From NCBI GenBank assembly GCA_964453035.1, contig CAYVOX010000002.1, positions 1 through 64,000 of the forward strand: a stretch of DNA of 64,000 nucleotides, read 5' to 3'. Numbering within the stretch: position 1 is the stretch's first letter; each line of letters opens with the position of its first letter. The stretch is from CAYVOX01 sp964453035. Its GTDB lineage: Bacteria > Chloroflexota > Anaerolineae > Anaerolineales > Anaerolineaceae. The notes below the pieces were generated by a model. That model searched no databases, had not been told where the DNA came from, and saw only the letters and a list, made by a program, of their open reading frames with translations. Positions 18,232 to 27,399 of the stretch are shown here, piece by piece. A program made the position numbers and the translations under genes.

Positions 18232-20172
18232 ATGAATATCAATGATGATCATGGTACTACCATCCTGAGGCGAAAAACAGAACACAAGCCCAGGCGATCA
18301 TTTCAAAGCTGGTTTATCGGTCGTCCTCTGCCAACCGCAGATGCCCCGCATCAAACTATCGGTAAGCTGGTTGGACTGGCGGTATTTGCTTCCGACGCAT
18401 TATCTTCAACAGCCTATGCCACGCAGGAAATGCTGGTGATCCTGGCGGCAGCCGGGACCGTCGCTTTCGGTTACGCATTCCCAATCTCTCTCGCCATTGT
18501 TGGCCTGCTGCTCATTCTAACCCTTTCCTACGAGCAAATTATTCACGAATACCCGGGTGGCGGCGGCGCTTACATTGTGGCGCGCGATAACCTGGGGGAT
18601 TACCCGGCCCTGGTGGCGGCAGCTGCTCTGCTGGCTGATTACATCCTGACCGTTTCGGTGTCGATTTCCTCCGGCGTGGCGCAGATAGTCTCTGCTTACC
18701 CGGAGCTGTTTGAGTACCGCGTGTGGATTGCGGTGGTGCTGGTGATGTTTGTGATGCTGCTCAACCTGCGGGGGGTCAAGGAATCCGGCATGGCGCTGGC
18801 TATTCCGTCTTACTTCTTCGTGTTGATGATGTACCTGACGGTGGTGGTTGGCCTGGGACGCTTCATGTTTGGTTCGCTCAACCAGGTGGTGGACCCACCG
18901 ACGATTGAGCTGCTCCACGGCACCCAGCCGCTGACCTTCTTCCTCATCCTGCGCGCCTTCTCCAGCGGCACTTCTGCAGTCACTGGCGTTGAAGCTATTT
19001 CTAACGGCATCACCGCCTTTAAGGAACCGCGCAGCAAAAATGCCGGCAAGACGCTGTTGTGGATGTCGTTCATCCTGGCCACGCTGCTGCTGGGTATCAC
19101 TTTCTTATCCTATCAGATTGGCGCCATTCCTTCGGAAGAAGAAACGGTGATTTCTCAACTGGCGCGCACGGTGTTTACCGACCGCAATATCTTTTACTTC
19201 CTGACCATCACAGCCACAACCATCATCCTTGTGCTGGCAGCCAATACGGCCTTCGCGGGTTTCCCGCGCCTGGGTGCGCTCACCGCCATTGATGGGTTTA
19301 TCCCCCGGCAGATGGCTTACCGCGGCAGCCGCCTGGTTTACAGCTACGGCATTGTTGCCCTGGCGTTGATTGCCAGCCTGCTCATCATTCTTTTCCAGGC
19401 CAGCGTCACCAAGCTCATCCCGCTGTATGCCATTGGCGTGTTTTTGTCCTTTACGATGTCGCAAGCCGGCATGGCGCGCCGCTGGTGGAAGGCTGGTCGT
19501 TTGAAAGTTGGCGAGACCATCAAGGAAAGGGGTTCCACTTTGAAATTTGACAGCCGATGGCGCTTGAAGAGCGCCGTCAATGGCTTTGGCGCTGCGGTGA
19601 CCCTGATTGTGATGTTCGTCTTTGCCATCACAAAATTCGAGGATGGCGCCTGGATTGTCATCATCATCATCCCTGCCATGGTGGCGGTTTTTGCCGCCAT
19701 CCACCGCCATTACACTAAGCTCGCCGGAAAACTCTCACTGGAGCATTACGGTGCCCCACCGCGCCATATTCGCAACCGGGTGATCCTTGCATTGGGCGGG
19801 GTGCACCGCGGCAGCCTGGCGGCACTGCGCTACTCGCACATTCTTTCGGATGACATCACCGCGGTGCACGTCTCCATTGACCCGGAAGAGACGGAGCGGC
19901 TGCAGAAGAAATGGGAATTGTGGGGAGACGGCTACCGGTTGGTGATCCTTGATTCACCCTACCGCCTGTTTGTTGAACCCTTGCTTGAGTATATCGAGGA
20001 TTTGAGCGAGCAATTACAGCCTAATGAAATCCTTACCGTGGTTGTGCCCCAGTTTGTCTCTAAGGGTAAACTGAGCGGTTTTCTGCACACGCGCACGGCG
20101 GATACGCTGCGAACCGAATTGTTGAACCATAAAAATGTTGTCATAACCGAAGTCCCTTATCAGGTTGACTGA
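18232..20172 (+). CDS. KimA-type K+ importer, APC superfamily
   Basis: 646 aa. About 12 membrane segments (about 40-500) are followed by a cytoplasmic C-terminal domain (about 500-646). The start of the transport core (IGKLVGLAVFASDALSSTAY) and EYPGGGGAYIVARDNLG are characteristic of the KimA/YdaO K+/H+ symporter branch of the amino-acid permease superfamily. The next two genes encode TrkA-type regulators, which strongly supports potassium as substrate. No Shine-Dalgarno at the ATG. A general amino-acid permease is the alternative. Confidence 0.82.
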   Translation: MNINDDHGTTILRRKTEHKPRRSFQSWFIGRPLPTADAPHQTIGKLVGLAVFASDALSSTAYATQEMLVILAAAGTVAFGYAFPISLAIVGLLLILTLSYEQIIHEYPGGGGAYIVARDNLGDYPALVAAAALLADYILTVSVSISSGVAQIVSAYPELFEYRVWIAVVLVMFVMLLNLRGVKESGMALAIPSYFFVLMMYLTVVVGLGRFMFGSLNQVVDPPTIELLHGTQPLTFFLILRAFSSGTSAVTGVEAISNGITAFKEPRSKNAGKTLLWMSFILATLLLGITFLSYQIGAIPSEEETVISQLARTVFTDRNIFYFLTITATTIILVLAANTAFAGFPRLGALTAIDGFIPRQMAYRGSRLVYSYGIVALALIASLLIILFQASVTKLIPLYAIGVFLSFTMSQAGMARRWWKAGRLKVGETIKERGSTLKFDSRWRLKSAVNGFGAAVTLIVMFVFAITKFEDGAWIVIIIIPAMVAVFAAIHRHYTKLAGKLSLEHYGAPPRHIRNRVILALGGVHRGSLAALRYSHILSDDITAVHVSIDPEETERLQKKWELWGDGYRLVILDSPYRLFVEPLLEYIEDLSEQLQPNEILTVVVPQFVSKGKLSGFLHTRTADTLRTELLNHKNVVITEVPYQVD

Positions 20173-20185
20173 ACTGGAGAGAAAG

Positions 20186-20842
20186 ATGAAAGTGATTATT
20201 GTTGGATGCGGGCGCATGGGCGCTGAACTGGCCTACCGCATGTGTTCCCGAGGACATGACGTGGCGGTTGTGGATTCAAAAGAATCGGCGTTAAATTCTC
20301 TGCCGGAGGATTTTCACGGGCGCATCTTTGAGGGAGACCCAATGGCTCAGGATGTGCTGCAGCGCGCAGGCATAGAAACGTGTGATGCGTTAGCGGCTAT
20401 CACCGAATCAGACTCAATCAACCTGGTGGTTGGACACGTGGCGCACGCGCAGTTTAACGTTCCTCACGTTGTGGCTCGTAATTTTGATCCGATTAACCGC
20501 TTTTTGTTCGAGGCGTTTAATTTGCAGGTTGTCAGCGCAACGGGATGGGGAGCGCAGCGCCTTGAGGAATTGATGTATCACGAAGAGATTCGCGCAGTCT
20601 TCTCAGCCGGAAACGGCGAGGTTGAGGTTTATGAAGTGATCATTCCCGAAGCCTGGGAAGGGAAGACGATCGAGGATCTGGTATGTGGAAGCTGTATTCC
20701 GGTCTCACTTGCCCGGGGCGGCAAGGCTTTTTTGCCCACCCGCGAAACGCGCATGCAGGAAGATGACGTGCTGCATCTCAGTTCCACTCTGGATGGGATT
20801 GAAGCGGTGCGCAGCCGGTTAACTGCCGGGAAGGAGGCCTGA
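20186..20842 (+). CDS. TrkA-family (RCK) K+ regulator 1
   Basis: 218 aa. RCK-N Rossmann domain with VIIVGCGRMGAELAY at the N-terminus and acidic D at the end of strand 2 (VAVVDSKES), so NAD(H) or ATP binding is expected. The C-terminal RCK-C domain lies at about 135-218 (YEVIIPEAWEGKTIEDL). The start at 20186 follows GGAGAG; a reading from 20165 overlaps the transporter gene. It probably gates the KimA-type importer as a complex with the next protein. Confidence 0.88.
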   Translation: MKVIIVGCGRMGAELAYRMCSRGHDVAVVDSKESALNSLPEDFHGRIFEGDPMAQDVLQRAGIETCDALAAITESDSINLVVGHVAHAQFNVPHVVARNFDPINRFLFEAFNLQVVSATGWGAQRLEELMYHEEIRAVFSAGNGEVEVYEVIIPEAWEGKTIEDLVCGSCIPVSLARGGKAFLPTRETRMQEDDVLHLSSTLDGIEAVRSRLTAGKEA

Positions 20843-20843
20843 A

Positions 20844-21563
20844 ATGATTGTCATTATTGTCGGTGGCGGACGTACCGGCGCCTCCCTGGCGCGCTTGCTG
20901 CTTCAGCAGGATCATGATGTGCGCATTATTGAAAACCGTAAAGAGGTTCTTGCGCGGATTCATAAAGAGTTGCCCACTGAAATCATCATCGAGGGTGGTT
21001 TTACCAATCCAAAAGTACTGGAACGCGCTGGTATTCGCGAGGCTGCAGCGCTGGCTGCTGTGACCACCGAGGATGAGGATAATCTTGTTCTGTGTTACAT
21101 GGCGCGAGAGGTTTACAATGTGGGGCGCACCATCGCGCGCGTCAATAATCCGCGGAATGCCTGGTTGTTTTCAAAGACGTTCCATGTGGATGTGGCGTTG
21201 AACCAGGCTGAGATTTTCTCGCACCTGATTGAAGAAGAGATGTCGATGGGTGACATGATGACGCTGCTCAAGCTGCGGCGCGGAAATTATTCCATCGTTG
21301 AGGAAAAAATCCCATCCGGCGCGGCTGCGGTAGGCGTGATGATTAAGGACCTGAAGCTGCCGGAGCACTGCGTCATTGCGGCTGTGATTCGCAACGGCGA
21401 AGTCATCGTCCCGCGCGGAGTGACCATCATGGAAGTGGGCGATGAAGTGCTGGCGGTGGTGGATCACGAAGGAGCCAGGCAGCTGGCAAAGTTGTTCCTT
21501 TCGCCTGAGGAAGCTAATAACCACCGCAATCATAAAGGCAATGGATACGCTAACGGCGAATAA
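20844..21563 (+). CDS. TrkA-family (RCK) K+ regulator 2
   Basis: 239 aa. RCK-N fold with VIIVGGGRTGASLA and RCK-C domain at about 140-225, plus an Asn/His-rich tail. GGAGG-like ribosome site within the end of the previous gene; the gap is one base, so the pair is translationally coupled. Two different RCK subunits may form a heteromeric ring. No TrkH/KtrB-type channel lies in the window. Confidence 0.88.
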   Translation: MIVIIVGGGRTGASLARLLLQQDHDVRIIENRKEVLARIHKELPTEIIIEGGFTNPKVLERAGIREAAALAAVTTEDEDNLVLCYMAREVYNVGRTIARVNNPRNAWLFSKTFHVDVALNQAEIFSHLIEEEMSMGDMMTLLKLRRGNYSIVEEKIPSGAAAVGVMIKDLKLPEHCVIAAVIRNGEVIVPRGVTIMEVGDEVLAVVDHEGARQLAKLFLSPEEANNHRNHKGNGYANGE

Positions 21564-21592
21564 TTGACCGGTTGGTAGGGTTGCGGTATAAT
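21564..21592 (+). promoter_or_regulatory. rpmH promoter
   Basis: TTGACC (21564-21569), 17-nt spacer, TATAAT (21587-21592). It starts on the base after the stop codon of the preceding gene; predicted start near 21599. Confidence 0.88.
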
Positions 21593-21645
21593 AGCCCTCT
21601 GCCAGATAACGGCTTGAACTTTTGTGAGGATTGAAAGGATTTAGC

Positions 21646-21816
21646 ATGACGAAGCGGACTTACCAACCGAAGATTCATCGACGACTGCGCGTGCATGGTT
21701 TTCGAGCACGCATGGAAACTGCCGACGGGCGCGAAGTGCTCAAGCGCCGCCGCGCTCGTGGTCGTATTCGCCTGACGGTGACCAAGAACAATCACGTCAA
21801 ACGCATCAGGTGGTAG
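21646..21816 (+). CDS. rpmH: 50S ribosomal protein L34
   Basis: 56 aa, highly basic. The core [20 protein letters not shown] and GRIRLTV match L34. It is longer than the usual 44-46 aa because of a basic tail ending [16 protein letters not shown] precedes the ATG. It heads the conserved rpmH-rnpA-yidD-yidC-jag cluster; dnaA is not next to it. Confidence 0.95.
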   Translation: MTKRTYQPKIHRRLRVHGFRARMETADGREVLKRRRARGRIRLTVTKNNHVKRIRW

Positions 21817-21834
21817 GATTTTGCAGGTTTATGG

Positions 21835-22194
21835 GTGAAACGCGGGTTTCGCCTGACGCGGTCTACCGATATCAAGCGGGTGAGGCGTTTTGGAAAGTCA
21901 TATGCCCACCCGCTTGTTGTGTTGGTAGCTCATCCCAACCAGGCAGCGTTAACCCGAGTGGCAGTGATTGCCGGCGCAACGGTTGGCGGCGCGGTGACGC
22001 GTAACCTGGTGAAGCGGCGCATGCGAGCCTGCATGGATGAAATCTATCCAGGATTGGCGCCGGGCTGGGATTTGATCGTGATTGCGCGAAAACCCGCTGC
22101 TGAAGCCCAGTTCCTGCAAATTCGAACGGCAATCCAAAGACTTCTAACTCAAGCTGGTGTTTTTAACAATACAAAGCAGGATAGTTGTGATTGA
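21835..22194 (+). CDS. rnpA: Ribonuclease P protein component
   Basis: 119 aa, basic. The protein cofactor of RNase P, which binds the tRNA 5' leader. The RNR-type motif [11 protein letters not shown] is present, and the N-terminus [17 protein letters not shown] matches the family. GTG start 18 nt after rpmH. The end overlaps the yidD start by 8 nt. Confidence 0.93.
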   Translation: MKRGFRLTRSTDIKRVRRFGKSYAHPLVVLVAHPNQAALTRVAVIAGATVGGAVTRNLVKRRMRACMDEIYPGLAPGWDLIVIARKPAAEAQFLQIRTAIQRLLTQAGVFNNTKQDSCD

Positions 22195-22474
22195 CGGTAA
22201 GTACGAATATCCCGATGAACCTAAATTAAGGGATTTGCCATTAACAATCTGGAATCTTCCGCGGATTCCTTTATTGGCGCTTATCCGCCTGTATCAAAAC
22301 CTGGTTTCGCCTGCGCTGCCGCCCAACACGTGCCGTTATTATCCCACCTGTTCACATTACGGATACCAGGCCGTTTACAGGCACGGTGCGATTAAGGGCG
22401 GGTGGATGGCTTTCTGGCGGGTGTTGCGCTGCAATCCCTGGAGTCCTGGCGGATACGACCCTGTGCCGAAATAG
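22187..22474 (+). CDS. yidD: Membrane protein insertion efficiency factor
   Basis: 95 aa. The family core [21 protein letters not shown] / [10 protein letters not shown] and the end [13 protein letters not shown] are intact, with the conserved cysteines. It assists YidC-dependent insertion at the inner membrane face. The GTG start (22187) is chosen because AGGA lies 7 nt upstream; it overlaps the end of rnpA. A GTG at 22157 is the alternative. Confidence 0.92.
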   Translation: MIDGKYEYPDEPKLRDLPLTIWNLPRIPLLALIRLYQNLVSPALPPNTCRYYPTCSHYGYQAVYRHGAIKGGWMAFWRVLRCNPWSPGGYDPVPK

Positions 22475-22502
22475 TACACTGGAAATGGATGAACGAGTAC
22501 CC

Positions 22503-23555
22503 ATGAAAATGAATAAAACAATCGTGTTAGTTTTGATTGCAGCGGCCCTGTTGCTTTCTGCGTGCACCGGCTTTACTATGGCGAGCAGCTGGCCGGGACT
22601 TTCCGCCCAGCAGGACACCGTTTTTGTGGCTTTCGGAGGCGGTGTGCTGGCGGTTAAAGCCTCTGACGGCAGCCAGGTGTGGCGCGTGCCTGAAAAGATT
22701 GATCCGGCAAAACCATATTTCGCCACCCCTTCCTTCTTGAACGGGCAGGTGCTGGTTGGCGATTATGTCAACACCCTCTACAGCCTGGATGCTGCAACCG
22801 GCGCTGAAAAATGGAACTTCGCCGAAGCCCAGGGCCGGTATATTTCTGGAGCGCTGGTTGCGGGAGATTTAATCCTGGCGCCGAGCGTGGATAACAACCT
22901 CTACGCGCTCAACCAGCAAGGTCGGAGGATGTGGAAGTTTACCGCGCAGAATGACATCTGGGCGGCCCCGGTGAGCGACGGCAAGCTGGTTTACGTCGCC
23001 GCGATGGATCACAACCTGTACGCAGTCAATCTCAAAGACGGAACGACGGTGTGGTCAGTGGGCCTGGGCGCAGCCATGCTTAACGCCCCGGCGTTGAGCG
23101 ATGGCGTGCTCTACACGACCACGATGGGCAGTGAAGTTGTTGCCGTTGAAGCCTCAGGTGGTGCGGTTGTGTGGCGGTTCGCCACGGAAGGCGTTTTGTG
23201 GGCTTCACCGGTGGTTAAGGACGGCGTGGTTTATGTTGGCGATGTGGCGAAGAAAGTCTATGCCCTGGATGCTAAAAGCGGCGCTGAACTGTGGAAAATC
23301 GAAATGCCCTCCGCGGTTTATGCTTCCGCCGCAGTTCTACCTGAAAACCTGCTGGTCGTGACAGACGGCGGTGATCTGGTGGCGGTCAGCTTCAAAGGCG
23401 AGAAGCTTTGGAGTCAGCGAATTAATGGTAAACTTTACACAGCCCCGGTTGTTTCGGGCGAAAAAGTATTCGTGGCTGTCAAAGATAGTGAAAAATTACT
23501 CTTTGCCTATGATTTTAGCGGCAAAGAAATCTGGTCTGTAGCCGTACCCAAGTAA
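22503..23555 (+). CDS. PQQ-like beta-propeller lipoprotein
   Basis: 350 aa. Lipoprotein signal with lipobox LLSAC (Cys near 18), then seven or so PQQ-type repeats such as VLAVKASDGSQVWRVPE, LYSLDAATGAEKWNF and VYALDAKSGAELWKIE. This is the BamB-like propeller fold. No outer-membrane assembly genes are present, so a BamB role is unlikely. It is inserted between yidD and yidC, which are normally adjacent, and only 14 nt precede yidC, suggesting a role near the insertase. Function unproven. Confidence 0.8.
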   Translation: MKMNKTIVLVLIAAALLLSACTGFTMASSWPGLSAQQDTVFVAFGGGVLAVKASDGSQVWRVPEKIDPAKPYFATPSFLNGQVLVGDYVNTLYSLDAATGAEKWNFAEAQGRYISGALVAGDLILAPSVDNNLYALNQQGRRMWKFTAQNDIWAAPVSDGKLVYVAAMDHNLYAVNLKDGTTVWSVGLGAAMLNAPALSDGVLYTTTMGSEVVAVEASGGAVVWRFATEGVLWASPVVKDGVVYVGDVAKKVYALDAKSGAELWKIEMPSAVYASAAVLPENLLVVTDGGDLVAVSFKGEKLWSQRINGKLYTAPVVSGEKVFVAVKDSEKLLFAYDFSGKEIWSVAVPK

Positions 23556-23569
23556 AGGTAGGCCGAAGC

Positions 23570-24520
23570 ATGTGGGAATCCTTAATCATTCAACCGTTTG
23601 TTAATGTGTTGCTGTTTATTTACTCACTGGTTGGCAACGTGGGGGTTGCCATCATCCTGTTCACGCTGCTCATCCGCCTGGTGACGCATCCTTTGATGGT
23701 CAAACAAATCCAGGGCGCCACGGCGATGCAAAGCCTGCAAACGGATAAGCGCTATATTGAAATGCAGCAGAAATACAAGGGCAATAAAGAGATGTTGGCT
23801 CAGGAGCAGATGAAACTCTATAAAGAGCTTAAAATCAATCCCTTTGCCTCCTGTTTGCCGCTGCTCATTCAATTTCCGATTATCATCGGCCTCTATCAGA
23901 GCCTGCAAATTGCTGTGGTGACCTCACCGGTTGAGCTGCTCAATCTTTCAAAAAACCTTTACCCCGGATTTTTGAATCTCTCGAGCCTGATCCCGCTGAA
24001 CAGCCAGTTCCTATGGATGGAAATGGGACTGCCTGAGCGGCTGCCGATTTTTGGCATTGGCATTCCGGTTCTGGCGATCCTGGTGGTCATCACCACCTAC
24101 ATGCAAAGCAAGTTGATGGCCACGCCCAATCCGGACCCAAAAAGCCAGACGAGCATGATGACGGGCATGATGAACATTTACATGCCTTTCCTGATGGGCT
24201 GGATGGCTTTCACCCTGTCTTCTGGCCTGGCGCTGTATTTTGTCGTTTCCAACGTTATCGGCATCGGGCAATATGCGCTGCTCGGAAAAGTGAACTGGGC
24301 TAACCTCATTCCTGGGCGCAAGCCGACCGGCCCGATCATCAACGGCGCTGGCATGTCCAATCCACCTTCACAGGCGCCGAAGGTGGTTGAAACCAAGCCC
24401 CTACCCCCCCGCAAGCCCGCCGTTGCGCCGGGCAAAACATCTAAAACAAGCGCGGTGAAATCATCCTTTGGTGGAAAGTCAACCAAGACCACGCTTTCCA
24501 AAACTAAAGGCGGAAAATAA
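23570..24520 (+). CDS. yidC: YidC/Oxa1 membrane protein insertase
   Basis: 316 aa. Gram-positive-like short form with about five membrane segments: an N-terminal anchor (about 12-30), a cytoplasmic helical hairpin (about 45-90) and the conserved core NPFASCLPLLIQFPIIIGLY. A Lys/Pro-rich basic tail (about 255-316) probably contacts the ribosome. No lipobox at the N-terminus. It is followed after 29 nt by jag, the standard order. Confidence 0.94.
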   Translation: MWESLIIQPFVNVLLFIYSLVGNVGVAIILFTLLIRLVTHPLMVKQIQGATAMQSLQTDKRYIEMQQKYKGNKEMLAQEQMKLYKELKINPFASCLPLLIQFPIIIGLYQSLQIAVVTSPVELLNLSKNLYPGFLNLSSLIPLNSQFLWMEMGLPERLPIFGIGIPVLAILVVITTYMQSKLMATPNPDPKSQTSMMTGMMNIYMPFLMGWMAFTLSSGLALYFVVSNVIGIGQYALLGKVNWANLIPGRKPTGPIINGAGMSNPPSQAPKVVETKPLPPRKPAVAPGKTSKTSAVKSSFGGKSTKTTLSKTKGGK

Positions 24521-24549
24521 ACGATTGAAAGGTGGTTTTTGAGGCAACT

Positions 24550-25326
24550 ATGGGTCAAGAAAAAACTACTCTAGAAATTATTGCTCCTTCGGTTGAAGAG
24601 GCGGTAGAACGCGGCCTGAACGAACTGGGCCTTTCTCGCGAAAGGGTGCTGGTGGATGTGCTGGATGCCGGCAGCCGCGGACTTTTTGGGCTGGGCAGCC
24701 GCCAGGCGCGCGTTCGGCTCACCATTCGCCCGGCGGATTACGACGAAAAATTGGAAGCGATCGAAGATCAATCGCTGCTGATGGTCGAGGAAGCGCCGCT
24801 AACCTCTCAGGTGGTGCCTCTGGAAGCGGTGGGTGAAGAGATCGTCCCGGGTGATGAAAATGCGCTCCAGGTGGCTAAAGAAGTGGTAGCGGAGCTGCTC
24901 GAGCGCATGCGCGTCCATGCCAAGATTGTGGCGAAGTACGTCAAATCCACAGATGGACAGGATGAGCCGGTGATCCTGGTGGATATCCAGGGTGATGATT
25001 TAAGCATCCTGATTGGCAAACGGTCGGAAACCCTCAGCGCTTTGCAGTACATCTCCAGTTTGATTGTGGGCAAGGAACTGGGCCGCTGGACACCGTTGAT
25101 CATTGATGTTCAGGGCTACCGCAGCCGCCGTGAGCGCTCTCTGCGCCAGTTGGCCCGCCGCATGGCTGAACAGGCTGTTTCCACCGGGCGGCGCCAGACG
25201 CTGGAGCCGATGCCCGCTTCGGAGCGGCGCGTCATTCACCTGGAACTGCGCAACCATCCGCAAGTCATCACCGAGAGCGTGGGTGAGGAACCCAACCGCA
25301 AAGTGACCATCGTCCTGAAGAAGTAA
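24550..25326 (+). CDS. jag: RNA-binding protein Jag/KhpB
   Basis: 258 aa with three domains: Jag-N (about 1-52, with SRGLFGLGSRQARV), a type II KH domain (about 110-190, ILIGKRSETLSALQYI) and R3H (about 190-258, RRMAEQAVSTG then PMPASERRVIHLEL). In other bacteria KhpB pairs with KhpA to bind RNA and affects cell elongation. ATG 24550 has GAGG upstream; the GTG at 24532 would add six residues. Confidence 0.92.
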   Translation: MGQEKTTLEIIAPSVEEAVERGLNELGLSRERVLVDVLDAGSRGLFGLGSRQARVRLTIRPADYDEKLEAIEDQSLLMVEEAPLTSQVVPLEAVGEEIVPGDENALQVAKEVVAELLERMRVHAKIVAKYVKSTDGQDEPVILVDIQGDDLSILIGKRSETLSALQYISSLIVGKELGRWTPLIIDVQGYRSRRERSLRQLARRMAEQAVSTGRRQTLEPMPASERRVIHLELRNHPQVITESVGEEPNRKVTIVLKK

Positions 25327-25344
25327 CCCTCAATCAGGTTGAGG

Positions 25345-25382
25345 ACAGACCCCAAAGGTTAGAAGTGACCTTTGGGGTCTGT
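25345..25382 (+). terminator. Hairpin after jag
   Basis: Perfect 15-bp arms ACAGACCCCAAAGGT (25345-25359) and ACCTTTGGGGTCTGT (25368-25382) with an 8-nt loop. No U-run follows; the AT-rich stretch after it holds the next promoter. Confidence 0.7.
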
Positions 25383-25392
25383 GTATTATAAT
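25365..25392 (+). promoter_or_regulatory. Possible promoter of pdp-hpt
   Basis: TATAAT (25387-25392) with GTGACC (25365-25370) 16 nt upstream. The -35 lies in the loop and 3' arm of the preceding hairpin. The -10 is good and the -35 weak. Confidence 0.45.
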
Positions 25393-25442
25393 AATTCTGC
25401 AGAATGAATCAAATTGGCCTTTGACAGAAATGGGAGTGTGCG

Positions 25443-26747
25443 ATGCGCGCAGTGGATATTATCATCAAGAAACGCGACGGCCTGGAACTGACTGGCGAGG
25501 AGATTGAATTTTTTGTTCAGGGCTTCACCAGAGGCGAAATACCGGATTACCAGGCGGCGGCCTGGGCGATGGCGGTTGTGCTCAACGGTATGACCGACCG
25601 CGAGACGACTGACCTGACCCTGGCGATGGCCCACTCCGGTGAAACGCTTAACCTGGATGGCGTTGTGCCGATTGCCGTGGATAAGCACTCCACGGGCGGT
25701 GTGGGGGATAAAACCACGCTGGTGGTGGAGCCCACGGTGGCTGCCTGCGGGCTGGCGGTGGGGAAAATGTCCGGGCGAGGACTGGGGTTCAGCGGCGGCA
25801 CGCTGGATAAGATGGAATCCATCCCCGGCTACCGCACCAACCTCAGCCGGCAGGAATTTCTCAGCCAGTTAAGTACGCTTGGATTGGTTCTCACCGGCCA
25901 ATCTGGCGACCTGGCCCCGGCGGACGGCAAGCTCTACGCGCTGCGCGACGTGACCGGCACGGTGCAATCCATCCCGCTGATTGCCAGCTCGGTGATGAGC
26001 AAAAAAATTGCCGCAGGCGCCCAGGCGATTGTGCTGGACGTCAAAACCGGGCTGGGCGCATTTATGGAAACGCTGGAAGAGGCTCGCAGGCTTTCCACGC
26101 TGATGGTTTCCATCGCCCGGCTGAGCGGACGCCGCGCCGTGGCTCTGCTCTCGGATATGAATCAGCCGCTGGGGTGCGCCGTGGGCAACGCGCTGGAGGT
26201 GGTTGAAGCGATTGAAACCTTGCACGGCGGCGGTCCCGCAGACTTCCGCGAGCACTGTCTGACGGTTGCCAGCCACATGCTGGTGCTGGGGCAAAAGGCG
26301 GCTGATCTTCCTCAGGCGCGGCAGATGGCTGAACAGGCCATTGCCAGCGGGCGGGCGTTCCAGGTGTTCCGCAAACTGGTGATGGCGCAGGGCGGCGATG
26401 TGGCCTACGTGGATGATCCCAGCCGGCTGCCCAAAGCCAGCCTGGTTGAGACGATCAAGGCAGAGCGCGCCGGGTATATCGCTGCCATTGATGCGCGCGA
26501 GGTGGGCGAGACGGCTGTGGAACTGGGCGCCGGGCGCGCCAGGAAAACCGATGCGATTGATTACGCCGTTGGGATTGAAATTCTGCACAAGGTTGGCGAT
26601 TGGGTTGAGCAGGATGCGCCACTATTCACCATCCATGCCAACGATCCGCATAAACTAAAGCAGGCCCGCGCTCGGCTGCTGGCTGCCTACCAGTGGAGCC
26701 GTGAGCCCGTTCAGCCCCTGCCGTTGTTCTACGGCGTGGTGGAATAG
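25443..26747 (+). CDS. pdp: Pyrimidine-nucleoside phosphorylase
   Basis: 434 aa, usual length for thymidine/pyrimidine-nucleoside phosphorylase. It splits uridine or thymidine with phosphate. The family signature is visible: [32 protein letters not shown] and the late biotinyl-like C-terminal domain. GGGAG ribosome site. Next gene hpt begins 9 nt later, giving a nucleoside salvage pair. Whether it prefers uridine or thymidine cannot be read, so deoA is an alternative name. Confidence 0.92.
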   Translation: MRAVDIIIKKRDGLELTGEEIEFFVQGFTRGEIPDYQAAAWAMAVVLNGMTDRETTDLTLAMAHSGETLNLDGVVPIAVDKHSTGGVGDKTTLVVEPTVAACGLAVGKMSGRGLGFSGGTLDKMESIPGYRTNLSRQEFLSQLSTLGLVLTGQSGDLAPADGKLYALRDVTGTVQSIPLIASSVMSKKIAAGAQAIVLDVKTGLGAFMETLEEARRLSTLMVSIARLSGRRAVALLSDMNQPLGCAVGNALEVVEAIETLHGGGPADFREHCLTVASHMLVLGQKAADLPQARQMAEQAIASGRAFQVFRKLVMAQGGDVAYVDDPSRLPKASLVETIKAERAGYIAAIDAREVGETAVELGAGRARKTDAIDYAVGIEILHKVGDWVEQDAPLFTIHANDPHKLKQARARLLAAYQWSREPVQPLPLFYGVVE

Positions 26748-26756
26748 GAGGAGCGC

Positions 26757-27341
26757 ATGACCCTGAATATCAACAATGTCAGCCGAAAAGCGCCGCGCTA
26801 TCCGTACGACTTTATTGACCACATCATCATCACCCAGGAGGAGATCGAGACGCGTGTTAATGAACTGGGCGAGCAAATCACCCGCGATTATGCCGATTCG
26901 GATAAGCTTCTGCTGCTGGGATTGCTGCGCGGCAGCGTGATGTTCATGACTGACCTGATGCGCAAGGTGCATCGACCGATGACGATGGATTTTATGTCCG
27001 TCTCCTCGTATTCGGGTGCGGAGACGAGCGGGTTTGTGCGCATCGATTCGGACCACAAGACCAACATTTACGGCTGGGACGTCATCCTCATTGATGACAT
27101 CGTCGATTCGGGCTTCACGCTCACCACCGTGCGCCGCCTGCTGCTGGACCGCAAACCGCGCAGCCTGAAGCTGTGCGCCCTGTTAGATAAGGTGGAACGT
27201 CACCGGGTGGAGGTGCCGATTGACTACTGCGGATTCACCATCCCGGATTACTTTGTGGTGGGCTACGGGCTGGATATTGACGAGAAGGGCCGCAACCTGC
27301 CTTATATCGCTTCGGTGAACCTGGAGCGTTATAAAAAATAA
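26757..27341 (+). CDS. hpt: Hypoxanthine phosphoribosyltransferase
   Basis: 194 aa. Purine salvage: hypoxanthine or guanine plus PRPP to IMP or GMP. The PRPP-binding motif VILIDDIVDSGFTL and the LLGLLRGSVMFMTDL loop are intact. The N-terminus is about 12 residues longer than in many homologues. AGGAGG ribosome site. Operon with pdp. Confidence 0.93.
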   Translation: MTLNINNVSRKAPRYPYDFIDHIIITQEEIETRVNELGEQITRDYADSDKLLLLGLLRGSVMFMTDLMRKVHRPMTMDFMSVSSYSGAETSGFVRIDSDHKTNIYGWDVILIDDIVDSGFTLTTVRRLLLDRKPRSLKLCALLDKVERHRVEVPIDYCGFTIPDYFVVGYGLDIDEKGRNLPYIASVNLERYKK

Positions 27342-27362
27342 CTGCGCTTAGCTTTTAAGGTA

Positions 27363-27391
27363 TTGCAATTTGACCTACCCTGTGGGATAAT
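27363..27391 (+). promoter_or_regulatory. ileS leader promoter
   Basis: TTGCAA (27363-27368), 17-nt spacer, GATAAT (27386-27391). Predicted start near 27398, at the 5' edge of the T-box stem I. Confidence 0.65.
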
Positions 27392-27399
27392 CAACATCA

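Noticed and set aside
21540..21660. Origin of replication near rpmH
   Set aside because: No dnaA gene and no cluster of TTATCCACA boxes; the only near match (TTATCCACT) lies inside lspA at about 30984.
22503..23555. BamB outer-membrane assembly lipoprotein
   Set aside because: The fold matches, but no BamA or other outer-membrane genes are present and the lineage appears to lack a typical outer membrane.
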